Assembly: GCA_039105265.1 (NCBI GenBank)
Contig: JAPFFF010000001.1
Location: 8,060,001 to 8,124,000, forward strand
Reading direction: 5' to 3'
DNA length: 64,000 bases
Source of the DNA: Tritrichomonas musculus
Lineage: Eukaryota > Parabasalia > Tritrichomonadida > Tritrichomonadidae
Below the pieces are notes generated by a model that saw only the letters and a program-made list of their open reading frames with translations, was not told the DNA's origin and searched no databases. Made by a program: the position numbers and the translations under genes. Shown piece by piece: positions 51,274 to 61,451 of this stretch. The first letter of the stretch is position 1, and every line of letters begins with the position of its first letter.

Positions 51274-52872
51274 ATTTGAATGTTGTTAATTTTTTGAATA
51301 AAATCTAATCAATTGTATCAAATTATTTTTATCGGTTCTAATAATTTAGTTTTATGCAGTGATTTGTTTTATTTCAAAGTCCTCCACAAAAAACCATTAC
51401 TGATATAGTTAAATTAGGTTATTTTTCATATAAAAGAAAATTCAATATCTATTCTTAAAAAGTTTGAAATTGTTTGAAATATTTCTAAAAGAAAAAAATA
51501 GCATCAAAAATAAAAATATTCAGATTTGGCCAATTTTGTAGCTGATAAATGAGTAACAATTCAACTTGTTCAACACATTAACACGGTAAGTTTTTCAATA
51601 AAACTTTATTTCAATTTTCTGTTATTGTTCAGAATTTTCTATAATTTGTAGATGAGGGTCTAATTATTCTTAACCCAAAAACTCACAGTATAATTTATTT
51701 TCAATTTATATATTCATATATATGATTTAATATGATATAATATAGTTATTTTATCTTATAAATATTTATATTTTATTTATATTAATTAGATAAAAATATT
51801 TTATTCTAAATATTTCTAATTTGAATGTATATTCAAATATTTTTCTTCTCAATTTTTTATTTCAAATTTATTTTTTTTATTTTACAAATTTTTCTTGATG
51901 GAATATTAATATTTTATAAATAATCTTTAATATTTAATTATTAATTTGATTTTGAAAAATAACTATTCATATAATCATGGACATTAATCCATCTATAAGC
52001 TTGCTGGATAACAAAAGACAAATGATCAAATATCACTTATCATGACTTTAAAACTAAATTTGTTATTGGGATATGAAACTTATGTGAATAAATAGAATTT
52101 CCATATGCATATATATCTAACAAAGTATTTTTGAATAATTTTGTTTGTTGAATTTGGGAAAATATTTGATTTTATAGCTTCAGTAATTTTTTCCAAAAAA
52201 CAAATGATATCTTAGTCTTTTTGTATAAATATTATATTTTGCCTGGCTTATTAACTTAGTAGCTGCTTTTATGCTATCATTTGATCTATCCTGAATTACT
52301 TGAGATTACAAATCATTCTTTTTTATCGATTATCCTAAATCAGATAGAAAAAGTAATATTCATATATATATATAAATACCTTATTTATAAATAAAATAAA
52401 TTTTTAAATATATTAATTATATAACACAAAAATATGAAAATAATGTAAAAAAATAACCATTCAATTATTTGACCATTTGTTTTATTTAACGTCTTTTCAT
52501 TTTTTCTTAAATGCAAAATTATTTTTAAATTCATAAAAGTATGAATATATTGAAAATTAAAAAACATTATTCAAACATAATTTAATATTAAATTGATATA
52601 AATAATATTAAAGACATATATAATAATATGAATGATTTAATAGAATTATTAATAAGATATTATTAGTTATATTTCATTAAGAATAATTATAATAAAAATA
52701 GTAATATCTGAATAAATCAATGTTCATACATTATTATTATAATAATTTTTAGTATATACTAATTTCTTTAAAACATTTTTTAAATATATTGCCTGACTAA
52801 TATTATCCATGTTTTGATCTTTAGTTATGAATTTTGTACGTTTAGATAAATTTTTTTACGTAATTTTGAGTA
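51274..52872. other. Intergenic, extremely AT-rich
   Basis: This is the upstream region of both the IBD-like gene (minus) and the coiled-coil gene (plus). Long A/T runs and TATA repeats occur (51.70-51.95 kb, 52.35-52.70 kb). No gene or RNA was recognised. Confidence 0.5.
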
Positions 52873-54570
52873 ATGCTTTCCTCTGAAGTATTGAGTTTTT
52901 CTTCAATTTCGACTTCATCAAGCAGAGATTATACCCAATTGCCAATGGAATCACTTCTTAAGCTTAAGCGTACTTATATAAATAGATTTGAATATGAAAA
53001 AGCCAAAAAAGTGCAAGCTGTTATCAATGAAAGGAAGATTGAAGATATAAATGGGATCATTCAAGAATGTAAAGAAAAAATCGATCAAAAAATTGATGAA
53101 ATTGAAAACGAACTTCAAAGGAAAAGAGAAATAGTGAACATTCAATATAAATTTAAAGAACTTGATATTTCTGAAAAAATGGATAATGCTTTTCAAATAC
53201 TTCAAGAAAGGCATCTTGAAGAATTAGCTTCAATAGAAAAACAAAAAGCGCTTGGCTATGTTAGAGCAATACATAAGCCTATCAAAGAAAGCCGTGAACT
53301 TTTGGCTCAATCAAAAAGGCTTGCAGAAAATGATGATTTTGATGGTGCAGTCAAAATTAGAGAAAAATCAAGAAAAGTCAAGGAAGAAGTTATCCAAGTA
53401 CGAAAAGATCAAGTTAATCAAAAGTATGAACTCATGAGAAAGCAATTGTATTCCAAGCAAAAGAATGATTTACAAATATTATCTGAAAAATTGCATTCAG
53501 CGCTTAATAAAAATGAATTAGAAAAGCTAGAATCATTAAAAGCTCAAGATAAGTTGGCAAAAAATACCATTGTTTTTCATCAACAAAGGATTTTGGGAGA
53601 AATGATTCAAAAAGTAAGATCAAAAGATAATAAACTAGAGATGTCAGACCAAATCAACAAATTTTTAAGTCAAAGAATAGCCAAATTCAATGAGCGAGTT
53701 GAGCAATCAAACATTGATGCTCTTAAATCTCAATCTCAGACAGCTCAAACAAGCGTGATAGATTTCTCAATATCAGTTGAAGGAAATGTCACAAATATTG
53801 TTGAAGAAGAAGGAAGCATTAATTCTGAAGAAAATGAAAATTATGACCTTAAGGGTGAAGATTTCATCAAAAGTAATGATGGGATTGAATCCAATGATAT
53901 GGACAATTTCCAAGACACCAATGAAGCTGAAAATGGCAATGATGATTTTCAGAACATCAATGAAGATAATGAAAACTTAGAGGATAATGGAAATGAACTA
54001 GATGAGAATCTAGAAGAAAATGATGTTAATGATATTTTAGGAGATAATGAAAATGAGCTGAGTGAAAACGAAATTAACGATAATTTGGAAGATAATGAAT
54101 TTGATGCAATTGATGATAATCTCCAGCTTAATGGTCTGGACCAGCAAAATTATGAGGAAGAACCAGCAAATGTTGATAATATCGAAGAAGAAGAAGTTTT
54201 TATAAAAGACAGTGAACAGCAAGATGATTTTCAGAATAATGATGAAGAAGAACAAATTAATTCATATCCAAATCAAGAGGAAGATGGAAATGAAAATACT
54301 AACAATGATGACAATAACAATTTGAATGTAGAAGATGAATTAGATCAAAATGTAGTCCAAGATGAAAATCTTAATGAAAATCCTAATTTGGATAATGATG
54401 GAGATCAACAAAACGATCAAGGTGCTTCTAATCATTCCATGGAATTTAACGATGATTTGGTCCCGGGATCTCCAAATTTCAGTAAATCTGATCAGCCAGA
54501 GCAAGAATCACCAGCAATGGTTAACGACACTCCAGAAGAAGATAATTCTCCAAAACAAAATGAATTGTAA
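52873..54570 (+). CDS. Coiled-coil protein with long acidic Asn/Asp/Glu-rich tail
   Basis: The protein has 565 residues of unknown function. Residues about 25-290 are charged helix, mostly coiled coil, with two UVR-like turns (FEYEKAKKVQ near 38 and DDFDGAVKIREKSRKV near 155). Similar coiled-coil proteins are numerous in trichomonads and some are cytoskeletal. From about 300 the protein is low-complexity, dominated by Asn, Glu and Asp (repeats of the type DNENELSENE), ending in a Ser/Pro stretch and NEL. The tail gives a strongly negative charge. The start is at the first ATG after an AT-rich leader. Confidence 0.75.
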   Translation: MLSSEVLSFSSISTSSSRDYTQLPMESLLKLKRTYINRFEYEKAKKVQAVINERKIEDINGIIQECKEKIDQKIDEIENELQRKREIVNIQYKFKELDISEKMDNAFQILQERHLEELASIEKQKALGYVRAIHKPIKESRELLAQSKRLAENDDFDGAVKIREKSRKVKEEVIQVRKDQVNQKYELMRKQLYSKQKNDLQILSEKLHSALNKNELEKLESLKAQDKLAKNTIVFHQQRILGEMIQKVRSKDNKLEMSDQINKFLSQRIAKFNERVEQSNIDALKSQSQTAQTSVIDFSISVEGNVTNIVEEEGSINSEENENYDLKGEDFIKSNDGIESNDMDNFQDTNEAENGNDDFQNINEDNENLEDNGNELDENLEENDVNDILGDNENELSENEINDNLEDNEFDAIDDNLQLNGLDQQNYEEEPANVDNIEEEEVFIKDSEQQDDFQNNDEEEQINSYPNQEEDGNENTNNDDNNNLNVEDELDQNVVQDENLNENPNLDNDGDQQNDQGASNHSMEFNDDLVPGSPNFSKSDQPEQESPAMVNDTPEEDNSPKQNEL

Positions 54571-54870
54571 TCATTTTAATTCATCTTTTATTTTGTGTTG
54601 TTTTATTAAAAATTAATATAAATTAGTTTTGTCTAATGATTTTCATATTATAATATTATAATATTTAATCAGTGTTAATTTAGCTTTTTTGACCAAAAGA
54701 GTTATTTGATTTGTAAGATGGTGCTAAAATATTGCCTCAAGAATTCTTTGTGTATACTAATTGAGTGTTTACTGATCACATTATTAAAAACAACTTCATT
54801 TTAATTCAAAAATTATATTTTTAACACTGAAATTCTGATCGTTTCAATCGTTAATAAATTTTCAAAATTT
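54571..54870. other. Short intergenic region
   Basis: It contains the 3' flank of the coiled-coil gene and the promoter of the second IBD-like gene. No other feature was seen. Confidence 0.5.
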
Positions 54871-54875
54871 TCATT
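54871..54875 (+). promoter_or_regulatory. Initiator-like element of the second IBD-like gene
   Basis: TCATT matches the trichomonad initiator TCA(+1)YW. The A at 54873 is 7 nt from the ATG at 54880. If used, this promoter of an IBD-like gene could be bound by an IBD-type protein, which would allow autoregulation. Confidence 0.5.
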
Positions 54876-54879
54876 TTTA

Positions 54880-55560
54880 ATGAAGAAGCGCGAGGATTTT
54901 GACTTTAAACCGCGCTTCTTCCAAATTCTTTCTGAATACGATTGCCAAGAATATAACTCCTTGAGATCGAGATTTGCTTCTCATGCGCACCAAGGTCTCA
55001 AAAGACAGCAATACACAGACTTTTCAGCTAGTTTAGATTTAATTAAAGATTTTTGTGTTCGAAATGATGATGATGACTGGAAACGAGGTTTAGTATGCGG
55101 AATATTCTGGTTAAACAAAGAGATCGCAGTCAATAATTCTCAATTTTCAATCTTGATTGACGAAAACAAGTCCTCTATTAACAACTCATTTCAAAAGCTT
55201 GGATATTCGCTTTTTAAAGATCGCATCAAATCAATTAATCTTCTAACTGAAAAAATTCCTTTTTTCAAAGATAATTATCGTGAATTAAAAGATTGGACTG
55301 TTAGGCATTTTGAAGCAGCGACTCCTTCTCCAGAATTACCTCCAATTAATATTACAACATTCTTTACATTTAATACGCCGAATGGGCCAACAAGCCAATT
55401 TTTTTCGCCTCCTCAATCGCCCATAGAATCACCTGTCATTCCACAAATTGAACGTCCTGCGTCTAGGCCAAATCCTGATGATTTTTTCGACGATCCTTTT
55501 GCTCTACCACCGAATTTTTTACTTGATGATGATGACAATAATGGTGGTAATACAGAATAA
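54880..55560 (+). CDS. Small IBD-like (winged-helix) DNA-binding protein
   Basis: The protein has 226 residues. Residues about 45-145 have the trichomonad IBD-like pattern (WKRGLVCGIFWLNKEIAVN, then SILIDENKSSINNSFQKLGY): a Gly-x-x-Trp helix start, a Lys-Ser-Ser-Ile-Asn recognition-helix position and a Leu-Gly-Tyr end. This aligns by eye with the GVTWL...LLGIKSI segment of the IBD-like protein at 50374-51273. The C-terminal 75 residues are Pro-rich and end in an acidic patch with a DDPF motif. It is probably a transcription factor. The homology is read by eye and needs a profile search to confirm. Confidence 0.65.
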   Translation: MKKREDFDFKPRFFQILSEYDCQEYNSLRSRFASHAHQGLKRQQYTDFSASLDLIKDFCVRNDDDDWKRGLVCGIFWLNKEIAVNNSQFSILIDENKSSINNSFQKLGYSLFKDRIKSINLLTEKIPFFKDNYRELKDWTVRHFEAATPSPELPPINITTFFTFNTPNGPTSQFFSPPQSPIESPVIPQIERPASRPNPDDFFDDPFALPPNFLLDDDDNNGGNTE

Positions 55561-55831
55561 GAAAGATTTTGTTTCACATTATTCAAATTTATGTTTGTTT
55601 TCCGATATCTTACTTCTAAAATGAATTTATTAATTCATTTATAGAATAAAAAAATATATTTATTATGTAAATGTCATATCAATGAAAATGGCTGATGCCA
55701 ATATTGGCTTTCTTCATATTTTTTTATTTGGATATAATTTTTGAGAAGATTTCTCAAAAAAATATAAGTCTAATACTTTAATAAAAGCGAATTATTTAAC
55801 ATCAAAGTGTATTTAATAATAATTTATAATG

Positions 55832-55932
55832 CTTAAAAAAATTTTGATAGAGTTAATATCATATCAACGTAATTGAAATGTTCAGCAAAATCAAGAGGAG
55901 TTTGATTAACAAAATTAGAAAATATCATGAAT
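55832..55932 (-). pseudogene. Out-of-frame ankyrin tail of the following gene
   Basis: Just past the stop of the ankyrin gene, another frame encodes VNQTPLDFAEHFNYVDMIL followed by a stop at 55832. TPLDFA is a hallmark of ankyrin repeats. This looks like the original C-terminal repeat, cut off by a frameshift near 55935. Confidence 0.55.
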
Positions 55933-55936
55933 GTAC

Positions 55937-57601
55937 TTAAAATTTAATTTCATCTGTTTTTTGATCTAAATTAATTTTACCAGTATTCAAAAGTAATTTT
56001 GCAATATCAATTAAATTTTCAGAAGCAGCGAAATGAATTGGAGCCCAAAAAGAAAAAATATTTAAACGTTCATTGAATAAATAAAATTGATTTAAAAAAA
56101 CATCAGCTTCGTTAACATCAATCATATCATATTTTAATAAAAATTCGACACTTTTTTGAAGTTTCTGTTGAACAGCCAAAGACAAAAGTGTTTCATTTTG
56201 AGATGTTTTTATCATTACTTTTGAAGGAAATGATTCAATTAATAAAATAAACAATTCTTCTTCATTTAAAAAAATTGACAAAAAAATCAAATCATTGTCA
56301 ATTTTTTCATCATTTAAAAAGTTGTTATTTTCAATGATGTTTTTAAACAAACCTCGCTTTTTGAGTAATAAAATATTTTTTAATAAGAATGATGAATGAT
56401 TTGGTAATAATTTCATTATCAGAAATTCATACTCGTATTGAATTATCTTCATTAAAAATTCATCGCTAATTTTCAATTGATTTTCATTCAAAATTAGATA
56501 CAAAGCTGAATCACTTTCACCATTTTCAATTGAGCTCAAATGATAATCAATATGATTATCAGCACTCAAATTCAATTTCTGTAAAATATAAAGATTGTTT
56601 GATGAACATGCAACTTCTCCAAGCGATCCAAAAATTGATGAAAATTTTTCATTTTCAACTTTTTCAATGAAATTATTTTGATGAAACAAAATTGAAACAA
56701 ATTCACTGTTTATAAAATATTGTTTTTTCAAACTCACTTTATTTAATAGATAATCAATTGTTCTTTGATTTCCTCCGGCTATTGCAAATGAAAGCAAATC
56801 GAGAGTTTGAAAATCTTCAGAAAAATTGAAACCGTTTTCAATGAAAAATGAAAGATTTTTTATTGATCCATAAAAAGCAGAAAATTCAATATAACTTGGA
56901 TAGTTCCATAAGATCCAATTAACTTCAAATATTGATACACGTATTCTTTTATCATAATAATCTATCAAATTTTCAATCTCTTCATCACACTTGATTTTTG
57001 CCATAATTGAATCTTTCTCATAACCGTTTCTTCTTTTTTCAATGAAATTTTTCCATTCATTTTCTCGATATTTCTCAATTTGTGAATAAAATAGCTTCAA
57101 TTGTTGTGGCCATTCATTTGTAATAGAATAATTCGAAATAATTGATTCATAAAAATAACCGTTTTCTCTCTGAATTTCAGGACAAAACCATGCAAAAATT
57201 AGATAGAAATGTGGAGATTTGTCATTCACTGATTGTAATGATTCTAGTATGGTTTCGATTGAATAAAAATGACAACAAACAAGTAAAAATAATAGATATA
57301 TTTGCGGAACTCGTTGCTCATAATTTCCTGAAGGTGTATTGTCGAAGATTTGTGAAAGAATCATGGATTTTATCTGTTCATCTGCTTGAAACAAATCGTT
57401 GATTAGTTCTGAATAATAAATTGCTTTTGAAGATCTATATTTAACAATATTTAATATGTTGTAAATAATTCGATTTTTATATATTTTATTTTTGAATATA
57501 TATTCACCAAACTCTCCTTTTGTATATGCTAATGTCTCAGCATTAATATCAACTAGGAGCTTTTGAATCTTGACCAAATCTTCAAAATAGCAATTTTCCA
57601 T
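55937..57601 (-). CDS. Ankyrin-repeat protein of the trichomonad DUF3447 type
   Basis: The protein has 554 residues. The N-terminus (about 1-230) has the helical region that precedes ankyrins in a very large trichomonad family (IYNILNIVKYRSSKAIYYSELIN). Degenerate ankyrins follow (FSAFYGSIKNLSFFIENG near 245; SFAIAGGNQRTIDYLLN near 275). The clearest ones are near the end (SQNETLLSLAVQQKLQKSVEFLL; APIHFAASENLIDIAKLLLN). The reading frame closes right after a repeat, and the next repeat continues out of frame at 55832-55932, so the protein is probably truncated by about 30 residues. The function is likely protein binding; nothing more specific can be said. Confidence 0.82.
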   Translation of the reverse strand: MENCYFEDLVKIQKLLVDINAETLAYTKGEFGEYIFKNKIYKNRIIYNILNIVKYRSSKAIYYSELINDLFQADEQIKSMILSQIFDNTPSGNYEQRVPQIYLLFLLVCCHFYSIETILESLQSVNDKSPHFYLIFAWFCPEIQRENGYFYESIISNYSITNEWPQQLKLFYSQIEKYRENEWKNFIEKRRNGYEKDSIMAKIKCDEEIENLIDYYDKRIRVSIFEVNWILWNYPSYIEFSAFYGSIKNLSFFIENGFNFSEDFQTLDLLSFAIAGGNQRTIDYLLNKVSLKKQYFINSEFVSILFHQNNFIEKVENEKFSSIFGSLGEVACSSNNLYILQKLNLSADNHIDYHLSSIENGESDSALYLILNENQLKISDEFLMKIIQYEYEFLIMKLLPNHSSFLLKNILLLKKRGLFKNIIENNNFLNDEKIDNDLIFLSIFLNEEELFILLIESFPSKVMIKTSQNETLLSLAVQQKLQKSVEFLLKYDMIDVNEADVFLNQFYLFNERLNIFSFWAPIHFAASENLIDIAKLLLNTGKINLDQKTDEIKF

Positions 57602-57758
57602 TTCAATGAAAACTTTTTGAATTGTTTATATTATATATAATAGAAACATTTGATATTAGATTATAAACATCTAATAATAACTGATGATTATAGAAATATA
57701 ATTACAAGAGCAAATTAATTTGTAAAAAAAAAAAAATTTAATGATTATATAATATAAA

Positions 57759-58376
57759 TTAACAACATCCACCTGATTTATTTTTAGAAGAACGTTCTCC
57801 ATTCAACTGAGAGATAGGTGGTGTAGCTGAATTTTGAAAAGTTCCTTTGATTTCTTTATTTTTGATTTTTTCAGCAATAATTTTTGCTAATCGTGTAAAT
57901 GTTTCTTTGACATTCTGGCCTTCTTTTGCAGATGTTTCGATATATTCAACGTTGTATCGTTTGGCAAAATCTAAAGCTTCGTTTTCAGTAATACTCCTCT
58001 TATCAGTTAAATCAGCTTTATTTCCAACAAGTAAAATTGCTGCATTAGGGGTTGCAAGTGATGTTAGGTCATTAATCCAGCTATTAAGTTCATTGAATGA
58101 GTCAAGATCGTCAAGTGAAAAAACAAGAACAGCTCCAACAGCATTTCTAAAATATGCTTTTGAAACTGATCTGAACTTTTCTTGCCCTGCTGTGTCCCAA
58201 ATACTTAATTTACAGACAAATCCATCGCTTTCAACAGAAAAAGATTTAAATTCGACGCCAACAGTACTTTGTGTATCTTCAATGAAAGTGTTATCAATAA
58301 GTCTTTGAACTATTGCTGTTTTTCCAACTCCTGATGAACCAACAACTACGACTTTGTAAGATGGGATCTCAGACAT
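57759..58376 (-). CDS. Rab family small GTPase
   Basis: The protein has 205 residues. All GTPase motifs are intact: P-loop GSSGVGKT at 13-20, switch I Thr38 in STVGVEF, WDTAGQEKF at 60-68, NKAD at 119-122 and TSAKEGQ at 148-154. The C-terminus GGCC gives two Cys for geranylgeranyl attachment. Rab-family residues such as IGF/WDTAGQE context and YFRNAVGAVLVF suggest the Rab11/Rab14/Rab4 recycling or Golgi group, but the subgroup is not certain. It acts in vesicle docking on endosome or Golgi membranes. Confidence 0.93.
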   Translation of the reverse strand: MSEIPSYKVVVVGSSGVGKTAIVQRLIDNTFIEDTQSTVGVEFKSFSVESDGFVCKLSIWDTAGQEKFRSVSKAYFRNAVGAVLVFSLDDLDSFNELNSWINDLTSLATPNAAILLVGNKADLTDKRSITENEALDFAKRYNVEYIETSAKEGQNVKETFTRLAKIIAEKIKNKEIKGTFQNSATPPISQLNGERSSKNKSGGCC

Positions 58377-59442
58377 GAAGATATTTTTAAATGTTGATAG
58401 TAATTCAAAAAGTTTTAATGTTATTATAAAAATTGTGATAGAAATAAAAATGTCATAAAAAGAAAAGTAATTTCTACAAGTAAATTTTTTGTAATTAATT
58501 AATAAAAATAAAAAAAATAAAACTGGTTGATAAAAATATTTAAAAAGTTCCTCACAATTTTTGAACCCATATCAAAAATATCTTGGTAACGTTTATTATT
58601 TTCAAGAGTTTTCTCTGTTCCGAGTGATGTAATTTCAATACAGTATTTTATTACAGTACGTCTGAATCATGCTTTATTGATAAATTCAATTTATCAATCC
58701 TAATAGTTTTTCATTAATTCAATTTTTGCAAAAGCTAGCAGAAAATGATTTATCGAGCAATGACTTATCAAAGAATTCGAATCTAAATCAGCTATTTAGA
58801 GTTCCTTAATGCAAATCAATAAAATTAAAAATTCTTTAAAATATTAAAACGAAATTTTTTCATTGTTAATTTGATATCTATAATATTTTAATGTTTTTAG
58901 ACCCGACAAACTATTTAGCATTAAGGAAATTTCCAAATTAATTTTATATCATGCGAAAAAATAAAAAGCACTATATTAATAGAGAAAATTTAGAAAGAAA
59001 AACTTTCTTGAATCAATTTCTTGAGAATATGCATAGGTTACAATCAAATAAAATAATAATGTTCAAATCAAAATTTTAAAAAGTCTTTCATCTGCTTCAA
59101 ATCAAGAATGTATATATTCTTTATGCACATTCCAATCATTTTTGATGTAACTTTTTTTAACAAAGAAAAGTTACTTAAATGGTCTGACAATTGTCTCTTT
59201 TTGCCTCTTTTCTATAACATTTTCTCAAGAATTGATCAAAATGTTACTTATTTATGATTAAAAATTTAATAGATTTGTTTTCATCTTATAATGCATCTAA
59301 AAATTATTTGTAATCAAAAAATAAAATATCACCAAAATTTTTTAAAACAAGATTCAAAAGTATGAAATATTTTTATTAATTTGCGGAAAGTATTCGATGC
59401 TGCTATTGAAGTTGAGCTTATTCCATTTTAAAGACATGTTAT
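58377..59442. other. Divergent intergenic region between Rab and GCN5-like genes
   Basis: No gene is seen. ATTGATAAATT-C-AATTTATCAAT (58676-58698) is an 11-bp dyad with a one-base centre. TTCCTTAATGC (58802-58812) recurs in inverse at 58918-58928. Either could be a regulatory dyad for the two divergent genes. Confidence 0.5.
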
Positions 59443-60588
59443 ATGAAAACTCGTTATCATTCAATGACTCGAAGATCTTTATATCAGTCTCCGAGACCAT
59501 ATTTAAAGCCAAAACCTCCGCAATATCCAAAATGGAAGTGTCCACCTCGTGATCCTTTACAACCAGGTTATTATCGTTTAAGCGCTCCTGATTTTAACGT
59601 ACCAATTGAACCATCTCGCCATTCACTCAATTTTCGTCATTGTGATGAAATGCTTGAATATCGTGTTATATCAAACGATGGAACAAGGCAATCATTAATA
59701 TGGCTTACGATGGTTAGAAATATTTTTAATAAAGAATTAACTCAGATGCCCGAAAATTACATATCAAGACTTGTTTTTAATGAAAATCATAAAACTGTTC
59801 TTCTTTTAAGAGATGGTGTTGTTTATGGAGGAATTACTTTTCGTCCATTTGCTGAATTAGATTTTGCCGAAATTGCTTTTTGCGCTGTTTCAAGGCAGCA
59901 ACAGATTCGTGGTTTTGGTGGTCATGTTATGGCTCACGTTAAAACATATTTACAAGCAATAGGAATTCATAATATTTTAACATATGCTGATAACACAGCA
60001 GTTGGTTATTTTCAACACCAAGGATTTACGCTTAAAATCAATTTCGATCCAGCCATTTGGCGTCGTTGTATTAAAGACTATCAAGGGGCTACTTTAATTC
60101 ATTGCAAAATTCGCTCTGATGTTGATTATTTAAGAATTAATGATGTTATTGACCAGCAAAAACTTGTTTTATCTTCAATGTTTCCTGATACAGAAATACT
60201 TCAATTTGATAAATTTCCAGTCAAAAATATTAAAGGAATTCAAATTGATAAAAAGCCTCAGATAGACGTGAAAAGCCAAATGAAAATTATTTTGGATAAG
60301 ACTAAGCTGCATTCAAGAGCTTGGCCATTTCAAAAACCTGTTTCTCCTAGTGATGCTCCTAATTATTCTGAGTATGTAAAAAACCCTATGGATTTATCAA
60401 CTCTTGAAAAGAATGTTAATAATAATAAGTATAAAACAATCGAAGAATTCGAAAAAGATATGCGTCTTATTTTCTCTAATTGTTATGCCTATAATCCTCC
60501 TGAAAGTGTATATTCAAGAAGTGGAAAAGATCTTGAAGAATATTTCAATAAGCTGATGAAAATTTACAAGATTGGCCGAAAGCGATAA
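59443..60588 (+). CDS. GCN5: GCN5/PCAF-type histone acetyltransferase with bromodomain
   Basis: The protein has 381 residues. The GNAT acetyltransferase domain (about 75-235) has the catalytic Glu at 143 in FAEIAFCAVS and the acetyl-CoA loop QQQIRGFGG at about 152-160. The GCN5-specific segments ILTYADNTAVGYFQHQGF and IKDYQGATLIHC follow. A bromodomain lies at about 272-378, with the acetyl-lysine-binding Asn351 in CYAYN and a PMDLSTLEKN helix. The domain order is that of yeast GCN5 with no PCAF-type N-terminal extension. It should acetylate histone H3 as part of a SAGA-like complex. The 30-residue N-terminus is basic and Pro-rich. Confidence 0.93.
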   Translation: MKTRYHSMTRRSLYQSPRPYLKPKPPQYPKWKCPPRDPLQPGYYRLSAPDFNVPIEPSRHSLNFRHCDEMLEYRVISNDGTRQSLIWLTMVRNIFNKELTQMPENYISRLVFNENHKTVLLLRDGVVYGGITFRPFAELDFAEIAFCAVSRQQQIRGFGGHVMAHVKTYLQAIGIHNILTYADNTAVGYFQHQGFTLKINFDPAIWRRCIKDYQGATLIHCKIRSDVDYLRINDVIDQQKLVLSSMFPDTEILQFDKFPVKNIKGIQIDKKPQIDVKSQMKIILDKTKLHSRAWPFQKPVSPSDAPNYSEYVKNPMDLSTLEKNVNNNKYKTIEEFEKDMRLIFSNCYAYNPPESVYSRSGKDLEEYFNKLMKIYKIGRKR

Positions 60589-60720
60589 ATTTTATATCTC
60601 TCTTTATGTTTATTAAATAGAACATTTAAATTATTTTTTTATTACAGTGATCAAAAGCATTGTTTTCTTTTAAAGGTCAATGTTTGTTTCAAAATTTTAG
60701 TGTTTTCTTTGAACTTAAAG

Positions 60721-61252
60721 ATGTTTTGAAATATCTAGTTATAATGAAGCCTTTGCTAATCATGTTCGTGCGCTTTTCTCTAATCATAAAGAATCCGATG
60801 CATGTTACTCCTCTCTGCATGATAATGACAAAGAAATTATCGAAATTATTCGATCTTCCTTCAAATGCGATCAGATTCATAACGATGACAATAAACAACT
60901 TTCCTTCTTTGAATCAGTAACGAATCTCTTCCATCCAGATCTTTCAAATGATGATTTGAAAGTTTATTCCAAGAAAGTTTCAGAAACAGCAGAGCAATTC
61001 TTCACGGACTCTAATGCCAGACCAGCTTTAAATCATCTGTTTGAATCTGCGTCAGGTGATAATTTACAGACTCTTGTTGCACAGATGATCAATGACCCAG
61101 ATGAATCAATAAGGAAGAATGCAGAAATTCTCTCTTACGCGTTGAAAGATTCAAGGATGAGTCTTGAAGCTGAAGGAATGATAACGACGACACTTGCAAT
61201 GTTCTTACAAGAAATGAGTAAAGATCGAATAGAAAATATTGCAACCATTTAA
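60721..61252 (+). pseudogene. Small helical-protein gene broken by one extra T after codon 2
   Basis: A 178-codon open frame (about 60719-61252) has good coding character (SYNEAFANHVRALFSNHKES; QTLVAQMINDPDESIRKNAE) but no ATG near its start. An ATG at 60721 followed by TTTT is one base out of frame. With three T it would read into GAA ATA and onward. So either a one-base insertion in a T run disabled the gene, or the assembly has a homopolymer error. I do not recognise the family; the product would be about 176 residues, all helical and acidic. An internal in-frame ATG exists only near 61157. Confidence 0.6.
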
Positions 61253-61451
61253 AATGATTGCATTTTTTTTTTTTTTTTTCTAAATTAGTGAAAGTAAAAA
61301 TAACTTTTCTAAAAAAACAATTGCCATACAAATATTTTTTTTATTTATATATTCATTTCTCAAAATGATTAGCTAAAATTTAAAATAATAGTGGATATTA
61401 AATAAAAGAAAAAGAATAGAAAACTCTTGATTTAAAAGACCGCTTAATAGT

